NCBI RefSeq assembly: GCF_026340655.1
Contig: NZ_JAPEOZ010000001.1
Coordinates: 4,340,001-4,404,000, forward strand
Source of the DNA: Streptomyces sp. NBC_01275
GTDB taxonomy: Bacteria > Actinomycetota > Actinomycetes > Streptomycetales > Streptomycetaceae
DNA: 64,000 bases
Direction of reading: 5' to 3'
The notes beneath the pieces are model-generated. The model did not search any database. It was not told where the DNA came from and saw only the letters and a list, made by a program, of their open reading frames with translations. The translations under genes and the position numbers were made by a program. Each line of letters opens with the position of its first letter. Positions within the stretch are counted from its first letter, which is position 1. This document shows positions 9,727-16,409 of this stretch, one piece after another.

Positions 9727-10728
9727 ATGAAGTACACGCAGCTCGGACGCACCGGACTCAAGGTCAGCCGACTCGTCCTCGGCACCATGAACTTCGGCCC
9801 GCAGACCGACGAAGCCGACTCCCACGCGATCATGGACGCGGCACTGGACGCGGGCATCAACTTCTTCGACACGGCCAACGTCTACGGCTGGGGCGAGAAC
9901 AAGGGCCGTACCGAAAGCATCATCGGCAACTGGTTCGCCAAGAGCCCCGACCACCGCGACAAGGTGGTCCTCGCCACCAAGGTCTACGGCAACATGGCCC
10001 CGACCGGGGACGGCGGCGCCGCCTGGCCCAACCACGACAAGCTCTCCGCCCTCAACATCCGGCGGGCCGTCGACGCCAGCCTCAAGCGGCTGCAGACCGA
10101 CTACATCGACGTCTACCAGTTCCATCACATCGACCGCTCGACTCCCTTCGAGGAGATCTGGCAGGCCGTCGACGTGCTGGTGCAGCAGGGGAAGATCCTC
10201 TACGCGGGATCCAGCAACTTCCCCGGCTACAAGATCGCCCAGGCCAACGAGATCGCGGCCCGGCGCGGCGGCACCATCGGGCTCGTCAGCGAGCAGTGCC
10301 TCTACAACCTCGCCGAGCGGCGCGCCGAGATGGAGGTCATCCCGGCCGCGCAGGAGTACGGCCTCGGGGTGATCCCCTGGTCGCCGCTGCACGGCGGTCT
10401 GCTCGGCGGGGTCATCAAGAAGCAGGTCCAGGGCGGCCGGCGCGCCTCCGGCCGGGCGGCCGACTCCCTCGCCGACACGGCCGTCCGCGCACAGATCCAG
10501 TCGTACGAGGATCTGCTCGACAAGCACGGCATCGAACCCGGCGAGGCGGCCCTGGCCTGGCTGCTGACCCGGCCCGGCGTCACCGGACCCATCGTGGGCC
10601 CGCGCACCGCCGAGCAGCTCGACTCCGCCCTGCGCGCGGTCGAGCTGGAGCTGAGCGAGGAGCTGCTGTCCGGGCTCGACGAGATCTTCCCGGGCCCGGG
10701 GCCGTCCCCCGAGGCCTTCGCCTGGTAG
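9727..10728 (+). CDS. Aldo/keto reductase
   Basis: NADPH-dependent oxidoreductase of 333 residues reducing aldehydes or ketones in the cytoplasm. The catalytic tetrad is visible: Asp and Tyr in FFDTANVYG, Lys in LATKVYG and His in QFHHID. The cofactor loop GPRTAEQLDSALRA lies near the C-terminus. It resembles the YhdN/PdxI-type subgroup (MKYTQLGRTGLKVSRLVLG). The ATG at 9727 fits the family start; the 58-base gap upstream carries the MerR-like dyad, suggesting induction by an electrophile or aldehyde. The substrate is unknown. Confidence 0.92.
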   Translation: MKYTQLGRTGLKVSRLVLGTMNFGPQTDEADSHAIMDAALDAGINFFDTANVYGWGENKGRTESIIGNWFAKSPDHRDKVVLATKVYGNMAPTGDGGAAWPNHDKLSALNIRRAVDASLKRLQTDYIDVYQFHHIDRSTPFEEIWQAVDVLVQQGKILYAGSSNFPGYKIAQANEIAARRGGTIGLVSEQCLYNLAERRAEMEVIPAAQEYGLGVIPWSPLHGGLLGGVIKKQVQGGRRASGRAADSLADTAVRAQIQSYEDLLDKHGIEPGEAALAWLLTRPGVTGPIVGPRTAEQLDSALRAVELELSEELLSGLDEIFPGPGPSPEAFAW

Positions 10729-10759
10729 GTCACGGGCACGGGTGTGCGGCGGCGGTGGG

Positions 10760-10849
10760 CTACTTTCCTACCGCCGCCGCAACCGCCACCACCACGAACA
10801 ACAGCACTAGCGCACCGGCCATGATCCGGTTCCGGGTCTTCGGGTCCAC
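10760..10849 (-). CDS. Small membrane peptide, 29 residues
   Basis: GTG-started frame encoding VDPKTRNRIMAGALVLLFVV and a short Val/Ala-rich tail ending in GK. It has a basic N-terminus followed by one hydrophobic helix. I recall near-identical short proteins annotated in many Streptomyces, which is the main reason to call it. It begins 9 bases after the stop of the RNA 2',3'-cyclic phosphodiesterase gene on the same strand and is probably co-transcribed. Function is unknown; a single-span membrane peptide is all that can be seen. Confidence 0.65.
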   Translation of the reverse strand: MDPKTRNRIMAGALVLLFVVVAVAAAVGK

Positions 10850-10858
10850 GCGTCGAGC

Positions 10859-11431
10859 CTAACCCGCCCGGCCGAGCGGCCAACGGCCGACCGGCTCGTA
10901 GCGGGGCTGCTCCCCCGGCACCCCGGACGTCGGCAGGTTGCTGCGCACCAGCACCAGCTCTCCCACCGTCCACTCCCGGCCCGCGAAGGCGTCCAGCGCC
11001 TCGAGGTACGACGTCACGTCCACCGCGTCCCGGCTGCGGGCCAGCGTCAGATGGGCCTTGTAGCGGCGGTGCTCGCCCGTCTCCAGGCCCGCCTTGCGCG
11101 CCGCCGCCTCCGCCCGGCCGGCCAGCAGTCGCAGGGCCGGCACCTCCCCGGCCGCCCCCGCCCACAGCGCCCGCCCGTGCCCGAACTGTCCCCCGCCCCG
11201 CACCGCCAGCCGGAACGGCGCACTCCGGTGCGCGGCCCGCTCCAGCCGCGCCGACAGCTCCGGTACGACGTCGTCGTCGACCTCGCCGTAGAAGGCGAGG
11301 GTGAAATGCCAGCCGGGGCGGCCGGTCCAGCGCAGCCCGTCCGCCCCGGGCAGCCTGCGCAACTGCTCCACCTCGACGGCGAGTTCGTGGGCGACGTCCT
11401 GTGGGGGCAGCACGGCGGCGAAGAGTCTCAT
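10859..11431 (-). CDS. thpR: RNA 2',3'-cyclic phosphodiesterase (2'-5' RNA ligase family)
   Basis: Enzyme of the 2H phosphoesterase superfamily that opens 2',3'-cyclic phosphates at RNA ends; in vitro members also join tRNA halves with a 2'-5' bond. The 190 residues carry both signature HxT motifs, His42-Phe-Thr44 (WHFTLA) and His127-Leu-Thr129 (AHLTLA), at the usual spacing, and the conserved start MRLFAAVLPP. It is on the minus strand with a 29-residue membrane peptide just downstream. It is tempting, given the tRNA-like elements 6 kb away, to link it to RNA end processing, but nothing in the sequence ties them together. Confidence 0.9.
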   Translation of the reverse strand: MRLFAAVLPPQDVAHELAVEVEQLRRLPGADGLRWTGRPGWHFTLAFYGEVDDDVVPELSARLERAAHRSAPFRLAVRGGGQFGHGRALWAGAAGEVPALRLLAGRAEAAARKAGLETGEHRRYKAHLTLARSRDAVDVTSYLEALDAFAGREWTVGELVLVRSNLPTSGVPGEQPRYEPVGRWPLGRAG

Positions 11432-11482
11432 GCCGATGATTTTCCCGGCTCGCGCGGCCGGATGCCCGGCATTATGGGCCCC

Positions 11483-12004
11483 ATGGAGATCACCATCAGA
11501 GACGCCGGTCCCGACGACATCCCCGCGATACTCGGCATGCTCGACAGCAGTGTGGAGTGGCTGGTCTCACAGGGGCGCACCGGTCAGTGGGGGACGAAGC
11601 CCCTGTCGGAGAGCCCGAAGACGGTGGAGTCGGTCGTCCGGTACATGGAGGAGGGCCAGGTGTTCGTCGCCGAGGTCGACGGGGTGCCGGCCGCGACCCT
11701 CACGATCACCGGCTCGCCCGGCGTCTATCTGTCCCACCTCGCGCCGCCCGGCGAACCCGAGCGGTACATCCACTGGCTCGCCTCCGACCGTCGCTTCAAG
11801 GGCCACGGCGTGGGCAGCGCCCTCCTCGTGCACGCCGCCGAGGAGACCCGGCGGGCGGGCGTCTCCCTCCTCCGGGTGGACTGCTACGCGGGCGGCGACG
11901 GCAAGCTGGTCGCCTACTACGAGGCCAACGGGTTCGTCCCGACGGAGGGGTACACCCTCGGCGAGAACAAGTGGCCGGGACAGGTGCTGGCCCGGCGGGT
12001 GTAG
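11483..12004 (+). CDS. GNAT-family N-acetyltransferase
   Basis: Cytoplasmic 173-residue acetyltransferase using acetyl-CoA. The acetyl-CoA pyrophosphate loop is RRFKGHGVGSAL in the middle of the protein, followed by the typical YYEANGFVPTEGYTLG at the end of the fold. The ATG at 11483 is preceded by CATTAT seven bases upstream and no Shine-Dalgarno, so leaderless expression is likely. It is divergent from thpR. The acceptor substrate is unknown. Confidence 0.9.
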   Translation: MEITIRDAGPDDIPAILGMLDSSVEWLVSQGRTGQWGTKPLSESPKTVESVVRYMEEGQVFVAEVDGVPAATLTITGSPGVYLSHLAPPGEPERYIHWLASDRRFKGHGVGSALLVHAAEETRRAGVSLLRVDCYAGGDGKLVAYYEANGFVPTEGYTLGENKWPGQVLARRV

Positions 12005-12072
12005 GCGGCTGCCCGGCGGGCGTGGGGACGGCTGCCCGGCGGGCGTGGACGGCTGCCCGGGTGGGTGTGGAC
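12004..12072. repeat. Three imperfect ~21-bp tandem repeats
   Basis: CGGCTGCCCGGCGGGCGTGG recurs three times directly after the GNAT stop codon; the third copy is altered (CGGGTGGGTGTGG). Confidence 0.8.
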
Positions 12073-12121
12073 GGTACGGCGAGGGCCGGCCCCGGGGGCG
12101 ATGCCGTCGTACGGCTCGCCC

Positions 12122-12152
12122 GGCCGACCCGGGGGCGGCCCCCGGGTCGGCC
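12122..12152. terminator. Bidirectional terminator between GNAT and MFS genes
   Basis: GGCCGACCCGGGGG (12122-12135) and its exact complement (12139-12152) form a 14-bp perfect stem with a 3-base loop between convergent genes. Confidence 0.75.
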
Positions 12153-12156
12153 TGCG

Positions 12157-13611
12157 TCAGGCCGCGGGGGCCAGTTCGTGCTCGCCGGGCTCGTTCTCCC
12201 GGGGCTTGCGGGGGATGAAGCGCACGCGGGGGTGGCCGTGGCTCCAGGCGAACGACAGGCGCAGGTCGCCGACGCGGGCCAGGACCAAGCCGACGGTGAG
12301 GGCCGCGCCCGCGGCGATCGCGCCGCCCACCGCGAGGCCGGCCCGGACGCCGTACGCGTCCGTGATCCAGCCCGCGATCGGCGCGCCCACCGGCGAGCCG
12401 CCCAGGAAGACCATCATGTACAGGGCCATGACGCGGCCGCGCATCGCCGGGTCGGTGCCCATCTGGATGCTGGTGTTGGCGGTGACGTTGATCGTCATGC
12501 CGAACATGCCGATCGGAACCATGAGCAGGGCGAACAGCCAGAGGGAGGGGGCCGACGCGGCGACGATCTCCACCGCGCCGAAGGCTGCCGCCGCCGCGAT
12601 CATCACCCGCATCCGGGCCGTGCCGCGCCGGGCGGCGAGCAGCGCGCCGGCCAGCGAGCCGACCGCCATCAGGGTGTTGAAGAGGCTGTAGGAGCCGGCG
12701 CCCGCGTGGAAGACGTCGTCGGCGAAGGCGGAGAGATAGACGGGGAAGTTGAAGCCGAAGGTGCCGATGAACCCGACGAGGACGATCGTCCAGATCAGAT
12801 CCGGCCGGCCGGCGACGTAGTGGAGCCCCTCCCGCAGCTGGCCCTTGCCGCGCGGGGCGCGCTCGACGACGTACAGCTCGCGGGCGCGCATCAGCAGCAG
12901 GCCGGCGATGGGGGCGACGAAGGACAGGCCGTTGAAGAGGAACGCCCAGCCGGTGCCCACGCCGGTGATCATCAGGCCGGCGACGGCGGGGCCGACCAGG
13001 CGGGCGGACTGGAAGTTCGCGGAGTTGAGGCTGACCGCGTTCTGGAGCTGGTCCGGGCCGACCATCTCGGAGACGAAGGACTGGCGGGCCGGGTTGTCGA
13101 CGACGGTCGCGAGACCGACGGCGAAGGCGGCGACATAGACGTGCCAGATCTCGACGTGCCCGGAGAGGGTGAGCGCGGCGAGCGCGATGCCGGTGAGGGC
13201 CATCGACAGCTGGGTGACGAGCAGCGTGGGGCGCTTGGGCAGGCGGTCGACGAGGACGCCGCCGTAGAGGCCGAAGAGCAGCATCGGCAGGAACTGCAGG
13301 GCCGTCGTGACGCCGACGGCGGTCGCGGAGCCGGTGAGGCTGAGGACCAGCCAGTCCTGGGCGATGCGCTGCATCCAGGTGCCGATGTTGGAGACGACCT
13401 GGCCGAGGAAGAACAGGCGGTAGTTCCTGACCTTCAAGGAGCTGAACATCGAGGACTTCGAGGGGTTCGAAGGCTTCGAGAGCTTCGGGGACTTCGCTGG
13501 CTTCGGGGACTTCGAGGACTTCGAGGACTTGCCGGGGTCCCCAGGAGAGTCTGGGGAGGTGTCGTGGGTGGCCGGTGCGGGGGCGGAGTCTGCTCCGGGT
13601 CCCGTACTCAA
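12157..13611 (-). CDS. MFS transporter (EntS/NreB-like) with repetitive N-terminal tail
   Basis: Integral membrane exporter of 484 residues with about 12 hydrophobic segments. The MFS loop motif is present as GGVLVDRLPKRPTLL after the second helix; DNPARQSFVSEMV and NSANFQSARLVGPAVAG are typical of the enterobactin-exporter-like subgroup. The first about 55 residues are a hydrophilic tail made of KSS, KSP and KLSKP units, encoded by 9-bp repeats and likely cytoplasmic and disordered. It lies 25 bases downstream of a MarR-family gene on the same strand; the pair is a classical drug-efflux operon. The substrate is unknown. Confidence 0.9.
   Translation of the reverse strand: MSTGPGADSAPAPATHDTSPDSPGDPGKSSKSSKSPKPAKSPKLSKPSNPSKSSMFSSLKVRNYRLFFLGQVVSNIGTWMQRIAQDWLVLSLTGSATAVGVTTALQFLPMLLFGLYGGVLVDRLPKRPTLLVTQLSMALTGIALAALTLSGHVEIWHVYVAAFAVGLATVVDNPARQSFVSEMVGPDQLQNAVSLNSANFQSARLVGPAVAGLMITGVGTGWAFLFNGLSFVAPIAGLLLMRARELYVVERAPRGKGQLREGLHYVAGRPDLIWTIVLVGFIGTFGFNFPVYLSAFADDVFHAGAGSYSLFNTLMAVGSLAGALLAARRGTARMRVMIAAAAAFGAVEIVAASAPSLWLFALLMVPIGMFGMTINVTANTSIQMGTDPAMRGRVMALYMMVFLGGSPVGAPIAGWITDAYGVRAGLAVGGAIAAGAALTVGLVLARVGDLRLSFAWSHGHPRVRFIPRKPRENEPGEHELAPAA
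13440..13532. repeat. Nonameric coding repeats in the MFS gene
   Basis: GACTTCGAG-like 9-bp units repeat through the start of the MFS gene and encode the Lys/Ser/Pro-rich tail. Slippage at such repeats would change tail length in frame. Confidence 0.8.
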
Positions 13612-13636
13612 AAGGGTTCGCCTCCTCGTGAACTGC

Positions 13637-14074
13637 CTACAGGTGTGCGAGCTTCTCCAGCACGGGGGCGGCGGCGCGCAGTTTCGCCCACTCGTCCTCG
13701 TCGAGGCCGTCGACCAGGGTGGCCAGGAAGGCGTTCCGCTTGGCGCGGCTCTCCGCGAGCATGGCCTCGGCCTGCTCGGTCTTCGTGACGACCTTCTGGC
13801 GCCGGTCCTCGGGGTGCGGCTCCAGCCGGACCAGGCCCTTGGCCTCCAGCAGCGCCACGATGCGGGTCATCGAGGGCGGCTGCACATGTTCCTTGCGGGC
13901 GAGCTCGCCCGGGGTGGCGCTGCCGCACAGGGACAGGGTGCCGAGCACCGACATCTCGGTGGGGCTCAGCGACTCGTCGACCCGTTGGTGCTTGAGTCGA
14001 CGGGACAACCGCATCACGCCTGATCGCAGGGAGTTCACGGCGGCAGCATCGTCGCCATGGGTTAGGTCCGACAT
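13637..14074 (-). CDS. MarR-family transcriptional regulator
   Basis: Winged-helix repressor of 145 residues. The core is recognisable as LSPTEMSVLGTLSLCGSA (helices 2-3), TPGELARKEHVQPPSMTRIV (recognition helix) and the wing DPEDRRQKVV-type segment (HPEDRRQKVVTKTEQ). It probably represses itself and the MFS exporter 25 bases downstream until a phenolic or drug ligand binds. The ATG at 14074 is used; another in-frame ATG six codons upstream is possible. The operator-like inverted repeat at 14078-14105 covers exactly this start region, supporting autoregulation. Confidence 0.93.
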   Translation of the reverse strand: MSDLTHGDDAAAVNSLRSGVMRLSRRLKHQRVDESLSPTEMSVLGTLSLCGSATPGELARKEHVQPPSMTRIVALLEAKGLVRLEPHPEDRRQKVVTKTEQAEAMLAESRAKRNAFLATLVDGLDEDEWAKLRAAAPVLEKLAHL

Positions 14075-14077
14075 CTC

Positions 14078-14105
14078 TTTAGCGTAACTCATTACTCTCG
14101 CTAAA
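14078..14105. promoter_or_regulatory. Inverted-repeat operator of the MarR-MFS operon
   Basis: TTTAGCG (14078-14084) and CGCTAAA (14099-14105) are perfect inverted arms spaced 21 bp centre to centre, enclosing GTAA-CTCA-TTAC. The geometry suits a MarR dimer and it sits directly upstream of the regulator start. Confidence 0.7.
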
Positions 14106-14225
14106 CAAGCGGGGACGCGCCGAGATTCCCGCGAGTCCGGCCACGGAAACCCCATCATCACTCGAACGAGTGAGTCGGCAGCGGAAAGTGACCGCACTGC
14201 GGTACAGGCCCGCGACCCTCGTCTC

Positions 14226-14408
14226 ATGGGGACCAGCGTGCTCAGCCTGCGGATAGACGGGGAGCTGCTCGACCGGCTCCGGGACCATGCGGCCAAAAGG
14301 GGGATGAGCGTCCAGGACTATGTCGTCCAGACGCTCATCCGCGACGACTTCGACGAGCGGTTCCAGACCGCCGTCGAGGAGACGGAGAAGTTCTACGGGC
14401 TCACCTGA
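14226..14408 (+). CDS. Ribbon-helix-helix DNA-binding protein (CopG/Arc type)
   Basis: A 60-residue protein with the RHH pattern: strand VLSLRIDGELLDRL, then helices DHAAKRGMSVQDYVVQTLI. The short acidic C-tail (EETEKFYGLT) is like that of antitoxins, but no toxin gene follows; the next gene is convergent. It is probably an orphan DNA-binding regulator acting as a dimer. No clear Shine-Dalgarno is seen before the ATG. The same pattern could belong to a solitary antitoxin. Confidence 0.75.
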   Translation: MGTSVLSLRIDGELLDRLRDHAAKRGMSVQDYVVQTLIRDDFDERFQTAVEETEKFYGLT

Positions 14409-14442
14409 GCCGCGGTATGACGGGACGCTCGGCTCAGGTGAG
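14400..14442. terminator. Bidirectional terminator containing both stop codons
   Basis: CTCACCTGAGCCG (14400-14412) is the exact inverse of 14430-14442, a 13-bp stem with a 17-base loop. The stop codons of the RHH gene and of the convergent permease lie within the arms. Confidence 0.75.
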
Positions 14443-15885
14443 GCCGAGGGCCGGCATCAGGTAGTAGAACGTGAACACGGCGGAGACCACGTACATCGGC
14501 ACGGGGACCTCCCGGCCGCGGCCCGCCGCCAGCCGCAGCACGACGAAGACGATGAAGCCCATGCCGATGCCGTTGGTGATCGAGTAGGTGAACGGCATCA
14601 TCACCATGGTGATGAACGCCGGTACGGCGATGGTGGGGTCGGCCCAGTCGATCTCCTTGACCGAGCCGGCCAGGATCAGGAAGCCCACCGCGAGCAGGGC
14701 CGGGGTGGCCGCCTGGGACGGAACCATCGTGGCGACGGGCGTGAGGAACAGCGCCACGGTGAAGAGGCCGCCCGTGACCAGGTTCGCGAAGCCGGTGCGG
14801 GCGCCCTCGCCGACGCCGGCCGTGGACTCCACGAAGGCGGTGGTGGCCGAGGAGGAGCTGGCGCCGCCCGCGGCGACGGCGAGGCCGTCGACGAAGAGGA
14901 CCTTGTTGATGCCGGGCATCTGGCCCTGCGCGTCGGTCAGCTTGGCCTCGTCGCTGACGCCCATGATCGTGCCCATCGCGTCGAAGAAGCACGACAGCAG
15001 CACGGTGAAGACGAAGAGCACGCCGGTCAGCACGCCGACCTTGCCGAAGCCGCCGAACAGGCTGACCTGGCCGATGAGGCCGAAGTCGGGCGTGGCGACG
15101 GGGTTGCCGGGCCATTCGGGGGTGGTGAGACCCCAGGAGGGGATCGTCGCGACCGCGTCGACGATCAGCGCCAGGAAGGTCATGGCGACGATCGAGATCA
15201 GGATCGCGCCGGGCACCTTGCGGACGATGAGGGCCAGCGTCAGCAGGGCGCCCAGGATGAAGACGAGCACCGGCCAGCCGGTGAGGTGACCGTCGCCGCC
15301 GAGCTGGAGCGGCACGGTGGTGTGCGCGGCGTCCGGGATACGGCTGACGAAGCCGGAGTCGACGAGCCCGATCAGCATGATGAACAGGCCGATGCCGATG
15401 CTGATCGCCTTGCGCAGGCCGAAGGGGACCGCGTTCATGACGCGCTCGCGCAGACCGGTGGCGACCAGCAGCATGACCACGAGACCGGCCAGCACCACCA
15501 TGCCCATGGCGTCCGGCCAGGACATCCTGGGGGCGAGCTGGAGCGCGACCACCGAGTTCACGCCGAGGCCGGCGGCCAGCGCGATCGGCACGTTGCCGAT
15601 GACACCCATGAGCAGGGTGGTGAAGGCCGCCGTCACACAGGTGGCGGTGACCAGCTGACCGTTGTCCAGCTGATGCCCGTACATGTCCTTCGCGCTGCCG
15701 AGGATGATCGGGTTCAGCACGATGATGTACGCCATCGCGAAGAAGGTGGCGAAACCGCCGCGGACCTCCCGGGGCAGCGTGCTGCCGCGCTCGGAGATCT
15801 TGAAATAACGGTCGAGAGCGCCCTGAGCAGGCGCGTTCCCCGGCTGTTCGGGGGCGGGGACCTTGGCGGTGGCCGAGGTGGACAT
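14434..15885 (-). CDS. NCS2-family nucleobase permease (AzgA-like)
   Basis: Membrane transporter of 483 residues, 12-14 hydrophobic segments, probably importing adenine, guanine or hypoxanthine with protons. It has AzgA-subfamily features: RYFKISERGSTLPREVRGG at the N-terminus, FATFFAMAYIIVLNP in helix 1, GLGVNSVVAL and the paired substrate-site motif around FVESTAGVGEGARTGFANLV. The start is the ATG at 15885. An AT-rich stretch upstream (CGTTTCAGTATGAACATATA) probably holds the promoter. The divergent DUF2530 gene is its usual actinobacterial neighbour. Confidence 0.92.
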   Translation of the reverse strand: MSTSATAKVPAPEQPGNAPAQGALDRYFKISERGSTLPREVRGGFATFFAMAYIIVLNPIILGSAKDMYGHQLDNGQLVTATCVTAAFTTLLMGVIGNVPIALAAGLGVNSVVALQLAPRMSWPDAMGMVVLAGLVVMLLVATGLRERVMNAVPFGLRKAISIGIGLFIMLIGLVDSGFVSRIPDAAHTTVPLQLGGDGHLTGWPVLVFILGALLTLALIVRKVPGAILISIVAMTFLALIVDAVATIPSWGLTTPEWPGNPVATPDFGLIGQVSLFGGFGKVGVLTGVLFVFTVLLSCFFDAMGTIMGVSDEAKLTDAQGQMPGINKVLFVDGLAVAAGGASSSSATTAFVESTAGVGEGARTGFANLVTGGLFTVALFLTPVATMVPSQAATPALLAVGFLILAGSVKEIDWADPTIAVPAFITMVMMPFTYSITNGIGMGFIVFVVLRLAAGRGREVPVPMYVVSAVFTFYYLMPALGLT

Positions 15886-15996
15886 GGATTTTCCTACGAG
15901 CAGAAGTGGACAGACGCAAACCGTTTCAGTATGAACATATAAGAACCAGGATCGCTATCTCCGCGCGTAGATGTGACCGCCTCGTAAGCTGTCCCC

Positions 15997-16296
15997 ATGG
16001 CCGCGTTTTTCTCGGGACCCCTCAAGCACGAGGCGCCGGAGCCCCTGGAGGGCCCGGTCGTCGCCACGATCACCGGCGGCACGATCCTCTGGTTCGTCCT
16101 CTTCCTCGTCCAGCTCCCCTTCTACGGCTGGTTCGACGACCGCGGCCAGGCCTGGTGGGTGTGGACCTGCCTGGCCGGGGCGGGCCTCGGCCTGATCGGC
16201 ATCTGGTACGTCCGCAAGCGGGACGCCGCGCTCAAGAGGGCGGCGGCCGAGTCACAGGCACAGGCGCAGGCGCAGGAGACGGACGCGACCGAATAG
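15997..16296 (+). CDS. DUF2530 family membrane protein
   Basis: Small membrane protein of 99 residues with two hydrophobic segments (TILWFVLFLVQLPFY and WVWTCLAGAGLGLIGIWYV) and a charged C-tail with a QAQAQAQ run. DUF2530 proteins are actinobacterial and often lie beside NCS2 permeases, as here. TAAGCT ends six bases before the ATG, and no Shine-Dalgarno is present, so a leaderless mRNA is likely. No function is known. Confidence 0.85.
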   Translation: MAAFFSGPLKHEAPEPLEGPVVATITGGTILWFVLFLVQLPFYGWFDDRGQAWWVWTCLAGAGLGLIGIWYVRKRDAALKRAAAESQAQAQAQETDATE

Positions 16297-16409
16297 CGCG
16301 GCTCGGGTACAACCGGCGTACGATCCGGCGTTCCTTCCCCTCATCCCCTGGTCGGATCTTCGCCGCTTCCGACGGGTGTGCGCGCAAAACCGCACGTACC
16401 GTCGATTCC

